NCBI RefSeq assembly: GCF_000238915.1
Contig: NZ_BAEG01000085.1
Location: 186,001-250,000, forward strand
DNA from: Arthrobacter globiformis NBRC 12137
GTDB taxonomy: Bacteria > Actinomycetota > Actinomycetes > Actinomycetales > Micrococcaceae
Length of the DNA stretch: 64,000 nucleotides
Direction of reading: 5' to 3'
Part shown: piece by piece, positions 53,433-62,430 of the stretch
Numbering within the stretch: position 1 is the first letter of the stretch
Layout: each line of letters opens with the position of its first letter
Program-made: the position numbers and the translations under genes
The notes under the pieces: model-generated
What the model was told of the DNA's origin: nothing
What the model saw: the letters and a program-made list of their open reading frames with translations, nothing else
The model's database searches: none

Positions 53433-54395
53433 CTACTGCTGGTGCTGCCCGTCCCGGCCCTGCTCGGCCTGGTTCGGATCCACCCGCACGCCATACTGCG
53501 GCCGGCCGTCCGGCAGGTCCGGGTAACGGACGGACGCCGGGCGCTGGCCCGCGGCCGGCGCGCCTTCCGTGCCCTGGTCCTGCTGGCTGGCCCCGTACTG
53601 CTGGCCCTGCTGGTTGGCCCCGTACGGCTGTTCCTGCGGCTGCCCGCCCTGGGCGTCCTGCTCCGCACCATACTGTTGGTTGGCACCGTACTGCCCGTTG
53701 GCGTCCTGGCTGCGCTGACCGTAGGGGTCGTTCCAGCCCGCCGGCCGCTGCGGCGCCTGGCCCTGGGAAGGGCCCTGCGGCGGACCCTGGTGCCGGCCCG
53801 GCTGCTGGTAGGGCTGGTTCTGGTAGTCGTGCTGGCCCTGGTAGTCGCGCGGGGCGTGCGGCGCCGGCCCCGCACCCGGAGTGGCGTCGGACGGCGTCAT
53901 CGGCAGCTGCTGGAGCAGCCGCCGCGCCTCGTGGGCAGCCTCCAACGCCACGATGACGTCGTAATTGGTGGCAACCACCTGGCTGGTGGACGTGAAGTCG
54001 CGCTTGCCGCGCTGCATGGCGTAGGTCACGATCCCGAACAGCATGAAGAACGCCGCGCCCATCAGCACCGAGCTGATGATGGAGAACGTCCCGCCGGCCG
54101 GTGTGAAGAAGGACAGCATGACGCCGACGAACAGGCCGAACCACATGCCGCTCAGGGCACCGGAGAGCGCCACCCGGGGGTAGCTGAGGCGGCCCGTCAC
54201 GCGCTCCACCATCTTGAGGTCGTTCCCCACGATGGACACCAGGTGCACCGGGAACTGCTGGTCAGCGAGGTAGTCAACGGCCTTCTGGGCGTCCAGGTAA
54301 GAGGTATACGTGCCGACGGTGTCCCCGGTAGGGACAGTCTTCGACTCGTCCGAGCCGTTGGGCGCAGCCTTCGGAGCACCAAAAATGTTAGCCAT
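53433..54395 (-). CDS. General stress protein-like membrane protein with Gln/Gly/Tyr-rich tail
   Basis: A 320-residue protein. Residues 25-65 resemble the YflT/general-stress N-domain (GTYTSYLDAQKAVDYLAD); two membrane segments follow (about 76-95 and 105-125, FSIISSVLMGAAFFMLFGIV). From about residue 170 the tail is dominated by Gln, Gly, Tyr, Pro and Asn with near-repeats such as QYGANQQYGAEQ and QQYGASQQDQ. I prefer the ATG at 54395 (MANIFGAPK), the family start; an ATG six codons upstream is possible. The function is unknown. Confidence 0.82.
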   Translation of the reverse strand: MANIFGAPKAAPNGSDESKTVPTGDTVGTYTSYLDAQKAVDYLADQQFPVHLVSIVGNDLKMVERVTGRLSYPRVALSGALSGMWFGLFVGVMLSFFTPAGGTFSIISSVLMGAAFFMLFGIVTYAMQRGKRDFTSTSQVVATNYDVIVALEAAHEARRLLQQLPMTPSDATPGAGPAPHAPRDYQGQHDYQNQPYQQPGRHQGPPQGPSQGQAPQRPAGWNDPYGQRSQDANGQYGANQQYGAEQDAQGGQPQEQPYGANQQGQQYGASQQDQGTEGAPAAGQRPASVRYPDLPDGRPQYGVRVDPNQAEQGRDGQHQQ

Positions 54396-54472
54396 ACCCC
54401 CATTCTTGCCCATAAGGATGGGTGAAAGCTGAAAATTCAGCTAAAAGAGAGCAGACTCGGTAGCCTGTAGAG

Positions 54473-55756
54473 GTGAGCACGAATCCTACCCGCGTCTTTG
54501 TTGCGCGCCTCCTGGGACTGGACGTCTTCGACCCTCTGGGCGACCGTCTGGGACGATTGCGTGACGTCGTCGTGCTCTCCCGCGGAACCCGGGGCGCCCC
54601 GCACGTGGTGGGCATCGTCGTCGAGGTGCCCGGCAAGAAGCGCGTGTTCGTCCCGATGACCCGCATCACCTCCATCGACCAGACGCAGGTCATCTGCACC
54701 GGGCTGGTCAACCTGCGGCGCTTCGAACAGCGCGGCGCCGAGACCCTGGTGGTGGCCGAAATGTTCGACCGCCGCGTCACCCTCACCGACGGCAGCGGTG
54801 ACGCCACCATCGAGGACATCGCCATGGACCAGCATCGCTCGGGCGACTGGTTCGTGAGCAAGCTGTTCGTCCGGCGCGGACACTCCCTGGCGCCCCTGAG
54901 CAGGCTGCGCCGCAACGAAACCATGATCATCGACTGGGCCGACGCGCACCAGGGAGCGAAGACAGAACCGCAGGCAGCCACCCAGTTCGTGGCGAACCAC
55001 GAGGACCTCAAGCCCGCGGACTTCGCCGAGGCGCTGCAGGAAATGAGCGACAAGCGGCGGTTCGAAGTGGCCAGCGAACTGCAGGACGAGCGGCTCGCGG
55101 ACGTCCTGCAGGAGCTGCCCGAGGACGACCAGGTGGAAATTCTCTCCGCCCTCGACGTCCAGCGCGCCGCTGACGTCCTGGAGGAGATGGACCCTGACGA
55201 TGCCGCCGACCTCCTCGGTGAGCTCCCGTCCGCCCAGGCGGAGGAACTCCTTCAGCTGATGGAGCCCGAGGGCGCCGAGGACGTCCGTCGCCTCCTCGAA
55301 TACGACGAGGACACCGCCGGCGGCCTCATGACCCCCGTGCCCGTGATCCTGCCGCCCGAAGCCACGGTCGCGGAAGCCCTCGCCCACGTCCGGCGCGAGG
55401 AGCTCTCCCCTGCGCTCGCCTCATCCATCTTCATCGCCCGTCCTCCGCTGGAAACGCCCACCGGCCGGTTCCTGGGCGTGGTGCACATCCAGCAGCTGCT
55501 GCGCTTCCCGCCGTTCGAGTCGCTGGGCAACCTCGTGGACAAGAACCTGGAACCGCTCTCGGACCTGGCCCACATCAGCGAAGTGGCCCGCACACTCGCC
55601 ACGTACAACCTGAACTCGCTGCCGGTGGTCAACCAGGCTGGCCGTCTGGTGGGCGCAGTGACTGTGGACGACGTCCTGGACCATCTGCTGCCCGATGACT
55701 GGCGGGCTAACGACGGCGAAGCCCCGGTCAGAAAGCTTGGTGGCCGCATTGGCTGA
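54473..55756 (+). CDS. Soluble MgtE N-domain / CBS-domain protein with PRC-barrel start
   Basis: A 427-residue protein with a PRC-barrel-like N-terminus (residues 8-80), an MgtE intracellular N domain (FAEALQEMSDKRRFEVASEL and following Leu/Glu-rich repeats) and a pair of CBS domains (from about 280). The transmembrane part of a real MgtE channel is absent. It may sense Mg2+ or nucleotides. TAGCCT ends six bases ahead of the GTG, so the mRNA may be leaderless. It overlaps the DUF1003 gene by 17 bases. Confidence 0.88.
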   Translation: MSTNPTRVFVARLLGLDVFDPLGDRLGRLRDVVVLSRGTRGAPHVVGIVVEVPGKKRVFVPMTRITSIDQTQVICTGLVNLRRFEQRGAETLVVAEMFDRRVTLTDGSGDATIEDIAMDQHRSGDWFVSKLFVRRGHSLAPLSRLRRNETMIIDWADAHQGAKTEPQAATQFVANHEDLKPADFAEALQEMSDKRRFEVASELQDERLADVLQELPEDDQVEILSALDVQRAADVLEEMDPDDAADLLGELPSAQAEELLQLMEPEGAEDVRRLLEYDEDTAGGLMTPVPVILPPEATVAEALAHVRREELSPALASSIFIARPPLETPTGRFLGVVHIQQLLRFPPFESLGNLVDKNLEPLSDLAHISEVARTLATYNLNSLPVVNQAGRLVGAVTVDDVLDHLLPDDWRANDGEAPVRKLGGRIG

Positions 55757-56456
55757 GAACACGGCAAAGGGAACCCGCACCGGCGGAAAGCCGGCAGGCC
55801 AGGGGAGCCTGGACACGCCGCTGAGCGGCCGCCAGCGCATCCTCCCCAAGTTCTCCCCGAACCCCGACGCGTTCGGCCACGCGACGGAGGGCTTTGCCCG
55901 TTTCATGGGCACGCCGCAGTTCCTGCTCTACATGACCGTGTTCTGTGTATTCTGGCTCGCCTGGAATACCTTCGCCCCCACGGCCTGGCAGTTCGACAAG
56001 GTCGAACTCGGGTTTACGCTCCTGACGCTGATGCTGTCCCTGCAGGCGTCCTACGCCGCGCCGCTGCTGCTGCTCGCCCAGAACCGCCAGGACGACCGGG
56101 ACCGCGTGTCCCTGCAGCAGGACCGCCAGCGGGCGGAACGAAACCTCTCAGACACCGAATACCTCACGCGGGAACTGGCCTCCTTGCGGATCGCGCTGCG
56201 TGAAGTGGCCACCCGTGACTACGTCCGGGCGGAACTGCGCAGCCTGCTGGAGGACTTGCTGGAGGCCCAGGAGGAGCTCCGCACGCACGAGCCGTCAGGG
56301 CCCGGAAGCCATGAATCGCCGCGCGAACTGGTCCGGGAAAAGCTGAAGGAGAAGCGGGAGAAGCAACGCAATCCCCGCACGCAGCAGATCCCCAAGGTCA
56401 AGTCTGAAAAAACGCGCGGCCGGGCAGCCCACCGACCCACCTCTCCCGAAAGCTGA
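55740..56456 (+). CDS. DUF1003 membrane protein
   Basis: A 238-residue protein from the GTG at 55740, inside the end of the previous gene (GAAAG ahead). FLLYMTVFCVFWLAWNTFAP and FTLLTLMLSLQASYAAPLLL (in two segments) are the membrane hairpin of DUF1003, and LLLLAQNRQDDRDR is its signature. A coiled-coil and a Lys/Arg-rich tail (LREKLKEKREKQ-type) follow. The function is unknown; overlap with the MgtE-N/CBS gene suggests a shared role. Confidence 0.88.
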   Translation: MAALAENTAKGTRTGGKPAGQGSLDTPLSGRQRILPKFSPNPDAFGHATEGFARFMGTPQFLLYMTVFCVFWLAWNTFAPTAWQFDKVELGFTLLTLMLSLQASYAAPLLLLAQNRQDDRDRVSLQQDRQRAERNLSDTEYLTRELASLRIALREVATRDYVRAELRSLLEDLLEAQEELRTHEPSGPGSHESPRELVREKLKEKREKQRNPRTQQIPKVKSEKTRGRAAHRPTSPES

Positions 56457-56466
56457 GCACCACGGC

Positions 56467-57594
56467 ATGAGCACCACCCTCGTTCAGGCAGTCAACGCTG
56501 CCCTGGCAACCGTCATCGACCCGGAACTCCGGCGCCCCATCACCGAACTGGGCATGGTGGACTCCGTGGAAATCTCCGACGACGGGACCGTCCGGCTGGC
56601 GGTGCTGCTCACCATTGCCGGCTGCCCGCTCCGCGACACGATCACGAGGGACTCCGAGGCGGCGCTGCTGAACGTTCCCGGTGTGACCGCCGTCGACGTG
56701 GACCTGAAAGTCATGACCCAGTCGCAGCGCGATGCGCTCAAGGAGCAGCTGCGCGGCCCCGGCGGCGAGCGGGGCATCCCGTTCAACCAGCCGGGATCCC
56801 TCACCAAGGTCTTTGCGGTGGCCAGCGGCAAGGGCGGCGTGGGAAAGTCCTCGGTGACCGTCAACCTCGCCTGTTCCCTCGCGGCACAGGGGCTGCGCGT
56901 GGGCATCGTGGATGCCGACGTGTACGGCTTCTCCGTGCCGGCCCTGATGGGGATCACCCAGGCCCCCACCCGCGTGGACGACATGATCCTCCCGCCAGTG
57001 GCCTACGGCGTGAAGGTCATTTCCATCGGCATGTTCGTCACCGGCAACCAGCCGGTGGCCTGGCGCGGACCCATGCTGCACCGGGCCCTCGAGCAGTTCC
57101 TCACCGACGTCTACTTCGGCGATCTGGACGCGCTGTTCCTTGACCTCCCGCCGGGCACCGGCGACATCGCCATCTCGGTGGCGCAGCTGCTGCCCAAGGC
57201 CGAGATCCTGGTGGTCACCACTCCGCAGGCCGCCGCGGCCGACGTCGCAGAACGCGCCGGCGCCATCGCCACCCAGACCGGGCAGACGGTCGCAGGGGTC
57301 ATCGAGAACATGTCGTTCCTGGAAATGCCCGACGGCGGCCGGATGGACCTGTTCGGCACCGGCGGCGGGGAGGTCCTCGCCGAAAGGCTCAGCGCGTCGA
57401 CCGGCACGGACGTGCCGCTGCTGGGCCAGATTCCGCTGGACATTCTCCTGCGGGAAGGCGGCGACTCGGGCAATCCCATCGTCCTGGGCGGCCCGGACAC
57501 GCCCGCAGCGGCGGCGCTGTCCGGCATCGCCGGGAAGCTCGCGGCCAGGCCGCGGGGACTGGCCGGGATGAAGCTGGACGTCCAGCCCCGCTGA
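56467..57594 (+). CDS. mrp: Mrp/NBP35-type P-loop iron-sulfur carrier
   Basis: A 375-residue protein: an N-terminal MIP18-like domain (residues 1-95, LTIAGCPLRDTI), then a deviant Walker A GKGGVGKSS and VDADVYGFSVP. It would carry or assemble Fe-S clusters. The CxxC that many Mrp proteins have after ENMS is missing here: ENMSFLEMPDGGRMDLFG. It is 10 bases after the DUF1003 gene and convergent with tatB. Confidence 0.93.
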   Translation: MSTTLVQAVNAALATVIDPELRRPITELGMVDSVEISDDGTVRLAVLLTIAGCPLRDTITRDSEAALLNVPGVTAVDVDLKVMTQSQRDALKEQLRGPGGERGIPFNQPGSLTKVFAVASGKGGVGKSSVTVNLACSLAAQGLRVGIVDADVYGFSVPALMGITQAPTRVDDMILPPVAYGVKVISIGMFVTGNQPVAWRGPMLHRALEQFLTDVYFGDLDALFLDLPPGTGDIAISVAQLLPKAEILVVTTPQAAAADVAERAGAIATQTGQTVAGVIENMSFLEMPDGGRMDLFGTGGGEVLAERLSASTGTDVPLLGQIPLDILLREGGDSGNPIVLGGPDTPAAAALSGIAGKLAARPRGLAGMKLDVQPR

Positions 57595-57609
57595 TTGGGC
57601 AAGGCCCCG

Positions 57610-58008
57610 CTAGGTCGCCTCGGAGTCGAAAGGGGCCCGCTCCCCCACGCCGAGGCTTTCGATGATGCGCGCCGGCCGCTCCTCGGTGTGGGAAGCTGCG
57701 GCTGATGCCGCAGCGGCTACTGCCGCCGGACCGCCGGCGCTGACCGGCTTGGTGTCGTCTTCGAGGAGCGCTTCCTTGATGATGCGCCGCGGATCGTACT
57801 GGCGGGGATCGTACTTCTTCCAGTCGACGTCATCGATGTCGATGCCGACTTCTTCCTTGATCTGTTCCCGCGCGCCGGAGGCCATCCGGCGCACTTCACG
57901 GACCAGGTTTGCCAGTTTCTGGGTGTATTCGGGCAGCCGCTGGGGGCCGATCACCAGAATGCCGATGAGCAGCAGAAGGATAAACTCCGGGCCGTTGATT
58001 CCAAACAC
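57610..58008 (-). CDS. tatB: Sec-independent protein translocase TatB
   Basis: A 132-residue protein with the TatA/B N-terminal helix MFGINGPEFILLLLIGILVIGP, an amphipathic helix (YTQKLANLVREVRRMASGAR) and a low-complexity C-terminus. FGIN/GPEF and the longer charged region fit TatB rather than TatA. It would recruit twin-arginine substrates to TatC. It lies behind the anti-sigma gene, as in mycobacteria, but without htrA between. Confidence 0.92.
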   Translation of the reverse strand: MFGINGPEFILLLLIGILVIGPQRLPEYTQKLANLVREVRRMASGAREQIKEEVGIDIDDVDWKKYDPRQYDPRRIIKEALLEDDTKPVSAGGPAAVAAAASAAASHTEERPARIIESLGVGERAPFDSEAT

Positions 58009-58098
58009 TTTAGGAAGATTACCCTCTCCGGGGAGGCAGTGACGATTTCGGTCCGGCCGGCACCCTCTGCGGGCACGCTGCAGGGACGGGGAAGCGTC

Positions 58099-59030
58099 TC
58101 AAAGCCCCAGCTGGCGGGCTATTTTGCGGAGGCCGCGTTCGAGCCGGTCGACCACCGTCTCCTGCGCTGCGGCTGTGCCGCCGGCAGCGTCCGTCCCGGC
58201 GGCAACGCCCGGGCTGGCCGCGCTTCCGGCGCCCGCGAGCATCGCCACGGCATCGTCGGCCGAGGTGGCAGGCAGGTCCGACACGTAGGTGAAGGTACTC
58301 CGCGGCGTCTGGTAGATCGCGCTCCACGGCGGCCCCGCCTTGACCCAGACCTGGCCGTCCGCCGTAGCACCCGGCAGGTCAGCGGCGACGTATCCGTCGC
58401 TTCCCGCCGGGTGCCGGTCAGCGGGTTGATCGGCCAGGGCGCCGTCGGCGATCCCTGGTGCTGTTCCAGAATCCGTGCCGTGTGCTGCCCGTCCGTGAGG
58501 CGCAGTTCAACCGTGGGCCGGCCCGCCAGCACCGTGGTGCTGGCAGAAACAAGGTGGAAGCCCATGGCACGCAGCTCAGGGCAGGTCCAGCCGGAGGACC
58601 GCAGCGCGGCGAGGCGGCTGTCCGTTCCGGGAGAATGTCCGGACTGGCCGTAGAGCGAGGCCGTGCCCGCGGCGTATTGCCTGGGTTCGCCCGCGGCCGT
58701 ATAGGCTCCGGCGGCAACGGCGCCTGCCGCCACCACAGCCACCCCGCCGGCCAGCCCCGCCAGCATCATCCGGCTGGGCCGGGAAACGGGGGCCGGCGCC
58801 ATGGCCAGTTGCTGGGTGCGGAGCAGGAGCCGCGCTGTCAGTTCGTCACTGGCGGCCGGGACCGCGGCTGTACGGAGTCGCTCAATGTACTGGCGCTGCC
58901 GGTGCAGCGCGCTGGCGCATTCGGCGCACGCGCGGATATGGTCCGTTGTCTGCGGGTGCCGTCCGCCCGCAAGCGGCGGCAACCCTGTCCTCGTCCTGAG
59001 CCCCTCCAGCAAGCGATGTAGCTGACCCAT
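58099..59030 (-). pseudogene. Anti-sigma factor (RseA-like), interrupted by a one-base frameshift
   Basis: From the ATG at 59030 the first frame encodes a zinc-binding anti-sigma start (HIRACAECAS, the HxxxCxxC motif), a membrane segment (MMLAGLAGGVAVVAAGAV) and a folded outer domain up to about INPLTGT. It then loses protein-like character. A different frame continues smoothly with SDGYVAADLPGATADGQVW, GPPWSAIYQTPRSTFTYVSD and DRLERGLRKIARQLGL. One missing base in the run near 58403-58411 would join them; the span of 932 bases is one short of whole codons. It may be a sequencing error, a true mutation or, less likely, programmed frameshifting. Confidence 0.8.
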
Positions 59031-59038
59031 GTCGCCGA

Positions 59039-59656
59039 TCAGAGAACGCCGGCGATGCGGGGCATCTTCAGCCGCGGCTTGCGTGCCTGCTGCGGGCGCG
59101 GATCCCGGTGGGCAAGCTTTTCGCGCAGCATCGTCCGGCCGCGGTGAATGCGCGAACGCACCGTGCCCAGCTTCACGCCGAGGGCCTCGGCGACTTCGTC
59201 GTACGACAGCCCCTCCAGGTCGCACAGGACGACGGCGGCACGGAAGTCCGGCGGAAGTTCCTCGAGGGCGGCCTGGACGTCGAGGTCCAGGTTGTTGAGT
59301 TCGAAGCTTTGCTCAGGGCCGGGTTCCCGGCCGGGCAGCCGGGATTCGGCGTCCTCGGCGAGGGCGTCAAAGCGGATGCGGCTCTTGCGCCGCGCCTGGT
59401 CCAGGAACAGGTTGGTGGTGATCCGGTGCAGCCAACCGTCCAGGGTTCCAGGCTTGAAGTTCTCCAGGGAACGGAAGACGCGGACGAACACCTCCTGGGT
59501 GAGGTCCTCGGCGTCGTATTTGTTACCGGTAAGCCGGTAGGCGAGCCGGTACACCTTGGCGGAGTGGTTGGTGACCACTTCTTCCCACGTGGGCATGGCC
59601 CACTCGGCAGCTTGCTCTTCAGTTGCAGGGACAGGTGCCGCAACGGATGCTGACAT
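59039..59656 (-). CDS. sigE: ECF RNA polymerase sigma factor SigE
   Basis: A 205-residue sigma-70 group IV protein. YDAEDLTQEVFVRVFRSL is region 2.2-2.4, ending in WLHRITTNLFLDQ, and region 4 is LSYDEVAEALGVKLGTVRSR. The C-terminus is basic. The next gene is its anti-sigma factor, nine bases away, and an O-methyltransferase is divergent. Both neighbours match mycobacterial sigE, a cell-envelope stress factor. Upstream, GAACC and CGTT lie on the minus strand but too far apart for a clear autoregulatory promoter. Confidence 0.94.
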   Translation of the reverse strand: MSASVAAPVPATEEQAAEWAMPTWEEVVTNHSAKVYRLAYRLTGNKYDAEDLTQEVFVRVFRSLENFKPGTLDGWLHRITTNLFLDQARRKSRIRFDALAEDAESRLPGREPGPEQSFELNNLDLDVQAALEELPPDFRAAVVLCDLEGLSYDEVAEALGVKLGTVRSRIHRGRTMLREKLAHRDPRPQQARKPRLKMPRIAGVL

Positions 59657-59943
59657 CGTCCACTCCCCTCGTGGATGTAATAACGCCTGACGTGCTTTAC
59701 ATCATTGGTTCGGCGCCGATCACCACTTGGATGAGCGGATTATTATCATGTCAAAGTTGGCTGGGAATTTCCTGACTGCAGGGCCCTCCTTTGCTAAAAG
59801 CGCAACTCCAGGCCGGAATTTCATGCCGGTTTCCGGGGATTTTCTTCGCAATTCGCCGCACAGCGTGAGAGTATGCGCCATCACAGGCGTCACGGCTGTC
59901 ACTTGCCCCTCGGGCGCCGTCCAACCAAGTACGCTGTAAGAAC

Positions 59944-60606
59944 ATGCCCCCTGCCGCCCAGAAAGCGAAATCCATGAGCGCCGATAAGTCCACGAGCTGG
60001 TCCTATGCAGAAGATCTGCCTGCCGAGGATGAGGTCCTGCTGCGCGCCCGGGAACGTTCGTTCGAGCTTGGCGTGACACCCATCGGCCGTGGCGTTGGCG
60101 CCGTGCTGACTGTGCTCGCCGCCGCTTCCAAGGCGCAGACCGCCGTCGAGATCGGTACCGGCGCGGGGGTCTCGGGCGTCTGCCTGCTCCGCGGCCTCGG
60201 CCCGCAGGCTGTGCTCACCACCATCGACGTGGACGTGGAGCACCTGAAGGCCGCGCGGGAAGCGTTCCAGGAGGCCGGCAGTCCGGCCAACCGCACCCGC
60301 ACCATCTCCGGCCGCGCGGGCGATGTCCTGCCGAGGCTCACCGACGCAGCCTATGACCTCGTCTTCATCGATGGGGACAAGCCCAACTTTCCCCGCTACG
60401 TGGAGCAGGCCGTGCGCCTCCTCAAGACCGGCGGGCTGCTGATCGTCAATGACGCCCTGGACAAGGACAGGGTGTCCAACCCGGCGGCCCGCGACGCAAC
60501 CACCGTGGTGCTGCGCCAGGTGGGCAAGGCCGTGCGCGACGACGACCGGCTGGCTTCCGCCATGCTTCCCACCGGTGACGGGCTGCTGGTGGCGGTCAAG
60601 AAATAG
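59944..60606 (+). CDS. O-methyltransferase, SAM-dependent (Rv1220c-like)
   Basis: A 220-residue class I methyltransferase of the catechol-type OMT family (AVEIGTGAGVSGVCLLRGL, TTIDVDVEHLKAAREAF, YDLVFIDGDKPNF, GGLLIVNDAL). The substrate is unknown. I start at the ATG at 59944, for which TACGCT eight bases ahead may be a -10 of a leaderless mRNA; an ATG at 59974 with GAAAG ahead is possible. The 287-base gap before it, shared with sigE, holds no gene that I would support. Confidence 0.88.
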   Translation: MPPAAQKAKSMSADKSTSWSYAEDLPAEDEVLLRARERSFELGVTPIGRGVGAVLTVLAAASKAQTAVEIGTGAGVSGVCLLRGLGPQAVLTTIDVDVEHLKAAREAFQEAGSPANRTRTISGRAGDVLPRLTDAAYDLVFIDGDKPNFPRYVEQAVRLLKTGGLLIVNDALDKDRVSNPAARDATTVVLRQVGKAVRDDDRLASAMLPTGDGLLVAVKK

Positions 60607-60653
60607 GCTGGTCCGTAAGGGGCTGGCCAACACAGGCCGGCCAGGGATACGAA

Positions 60654-60695
60654 AAAGGCAGGGCCCGCAGCCTTCCGGCTGCGGGCCCTGCCTTT
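60654..60695. terminator. Bidirectional terminator, methyltransferase / DUF3117
   Basis: A 19-bp stem (AAAGGCAGGGCCCGCAGCC with GGCTGCGGGCCCTGCCTTT, loop TTCC) has A/T runs on both sides and lies between convergent genes. Confidence 0.93.
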
Positions 60696-60699
60696 ATTC

Positions 60700-60867
60700 T
60701 TATTCGGTGACGCCGACGAGGCAGTCCTTGAGGTTGGCCGCCTCTGTGGCATTAAGTTCAACCACGAGGCGTCCCCCGCCTTCGAGCGGCACACGCATGA
60801 TCAGGCTGCGGCCCTCCTTGGTTACTTCCATAGGGCCGTCGCCGGTGCGTGGTTTCATAGCCGCCAT
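60700..60867 (-). CDS. DUF3117 family small protein (55 residues)
   Basis: A short conserved actinobacterial protein: MAAMKPRTGDGPMEVTKEG, SLIMRVPLEGGGRLVVEL and ATEAANLKDCLVGVTE, complete from ATG to TAA. GGAGGGG is nine bases ahead of the start. Its function is not known. In the 246-base AT-rich gap upstream, GATAAT (61012-61017, minus strand) and TTAGCT (61036-61041) are 18 bases apart and may be its promoter; nothing else is visible there. Confidence 0.9.
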   Translation of the reverse strand: MAAMKPRTGDGPMEVTKEGRSLIMRVPLEGGGRLVVELNATEAANLKDCLVGVTE

Positions 60868-61113
60868 GAGGAATATCCCCTCCAGTAGTCCCAGGACCGA
60901 GCAGCCCGGCCGGGCTGAGTCCGCGTGGTCAAAACAAAGCCGCTCTGGCGGTCCTTTCGGCAGCCGCCCTGGCTGAACAATCCGAATGCTTTTTGTCCTT
61001 GCTTATTACCTATTATCCTGTAATTACCCGTCTGTAGCTAATCGATGGACAATTCGTTCACGTCCGGATTCCTGCGTCCCTCTGCAGGCTGAGCTGGGGA
61101 AACCCCGGGCACG

Positions 61114-62430
61114 TCACGGCGGATAGTCCCCTCCGCCCGGCAGTTGCGCCCACGCCCACAGCCACACCACCCAGACGATCTGCAGCAGGACGAACATGGT
61201 GATCACCGCGCCGCGGTAGGCCCTGGACCGGGAAACGAGCGCGGCAGCCAGGGCCAGCGGAAACAGCGGCAGCAGCATGCGGAACGTGCTGGTCTGCGGA
61301 TGCAGGAACACCACGAGGTATCCCATGTAGCACAGGCACCACAGCCGAAGTTCCGTTCCCAGCCGGCGCACCGGCGGCGAGGCCATAAAGAGCCCGAACA
61401 CCGCCACGAAGACGAACGGTGCCACGAGCCCCAGCACCGGACCGAACAACAGGACGCCGGTGTCGAACCAGGGCTTGAAGGGCACGAGGTCGTGTCCGCG
61501 CCAAACGGTTTCGGTCTTGGTGTAGGCGGCGATGTCGCCGGTGGCCGCCCACGCGATGGCCGGCCAGGCGAGCGCACCCGCGCCGCTGACCGCGGTCAGC
61601 CCGGCGAGTGACCACAGTTCATTCCGGCTGTGGATCTGGCTCCCCTTGGCGTCCGGTCTGTGGTTCCGTGCGGCGAGCCATGCCTCACCGGCGCGGTACA
61701 GGAACAGGATCCCGATGGTCGCCGCAAACGGAACGCCCGTGGGCCGGGACAGGCACATGGCCACGACCACGGGAATGGCCCACAGGTAGTGCCGCCGCAC
61801 CACCAGCAGCAGCGCCGCCGCCAGCAGCAGGAGGTTCAGGGATTCCGCGTACGGCACCTGGAGCACCGGCGAGACGGGGAAGGTGGAGAAGAACGCGGCG
61901 CCCCACAAGGCCGGCCAGTGGCCTGCCCGGGTGCGGAACAGCAGGTAGACCACCAGCGAGGCCGCCAGCCCGGCGAGCATCGCGATCAGGATGAGGGCGG
62001 CAGCGGGGCTGAGGCCCGCGGCAGCGGAAAGCATCCGGCCCAGCGTTGGAAACAGCGGATAGAAGGCCCAGGTGTTCTCCTGCACGTTGCCGGCCGCGTC
62101 CACCGGCAGTTCGGTCGGGTATCCGCCGGTCATGACGGACTCGTACCAGCGCGCGTCCCAGATGTTGATGAAGTTCCAGTAGTCGGGCTTGGCCGGGAAC
62201 CAGGGGTTGATTCCCTGGTGCAGGGCGGCCGACATGAAAATGCAGGCACTGACCAGCCGCGCAGCGGCGTACACCGCCGCCACCTGGGCCCACCACGGCC
62301 ACCGGACCAGGCGGCCGCCGAGCCGTGCCGCGGCGGTCCGGAACGCCGTGTCCAGCCGCGTGCCGTGATCCGACGGCGGGGGTTCGGCTGTTGCCGGCGG
62401 CACGGGGCCCGGAGGCCCTGGGGAGCTCAC
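61114..62430 (-). CDS. PIG-V-like mannosyltransferase, multi-pass membrane protein
   Basis: A 438-residue protein with about nine membrane segments. IWDARWYESVMTGGYP near residue 90 is the loop with the acidic residue typical of the PIG-V/GT-C mannosyltransferases; TWAFYPLFPTLGRML and VPYAESLNLLLL follow as in the family. Donor would be polyprenyl-phosphate mannose; acceptor unknown. It overlaps the upstream DivIVA-like gene by four bases (ATGA). Confidence 0.85.
   Translation of the reverse strand: MSSPGPPGPVPPATAEPPPSDHGTRLDTAFRTAAARLGGRLVRWPWWAQVAAVYAAARLVSACIFMSAALHQGINPWFPAKPDYWNFINIWDARWYESVMTGGYPTELPVDAAGNVQENTWAFYPLFPTLGRMLSAAAGLSPAAALILIAMLAGLAASLVVYLLFRTRAGHWPALWGAAFFSTFPVSPVLQVPYAESLNLLLLAAALLLVVRRHYLWAIPVVVAMCLSRPTGVPFAATIGILFLYRAGEAWLAARNHRPDAKGSQIHSRNELWSLAGLTAVSGAGALAWPAIAWAATGDIAAYTKTETVWRGHDLVPFKPWFDTGVLLFGPVLGLVAPFVFVAVFGLFMASPPVRRLGTELRLWCLCYMGYLVVFLHPQTSTFRMLLPLFPLALAAALVSRSRAYRGAVITMFVLLQIVWVVWLWAWAQLPGGGDYPP

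Noticed and set aside
59657..59760. SigE-type autoregulatory promoter
   Set aside because: GAACC and CGTT occur on the minus strand but 21 bases apart, too long for the usual ECF spacing.
59727..59939. A 70-codon frame between sigE and the methyltransferase
   Set aside because: No ribosome-binding site, no family and it covers the divergent promoter region.
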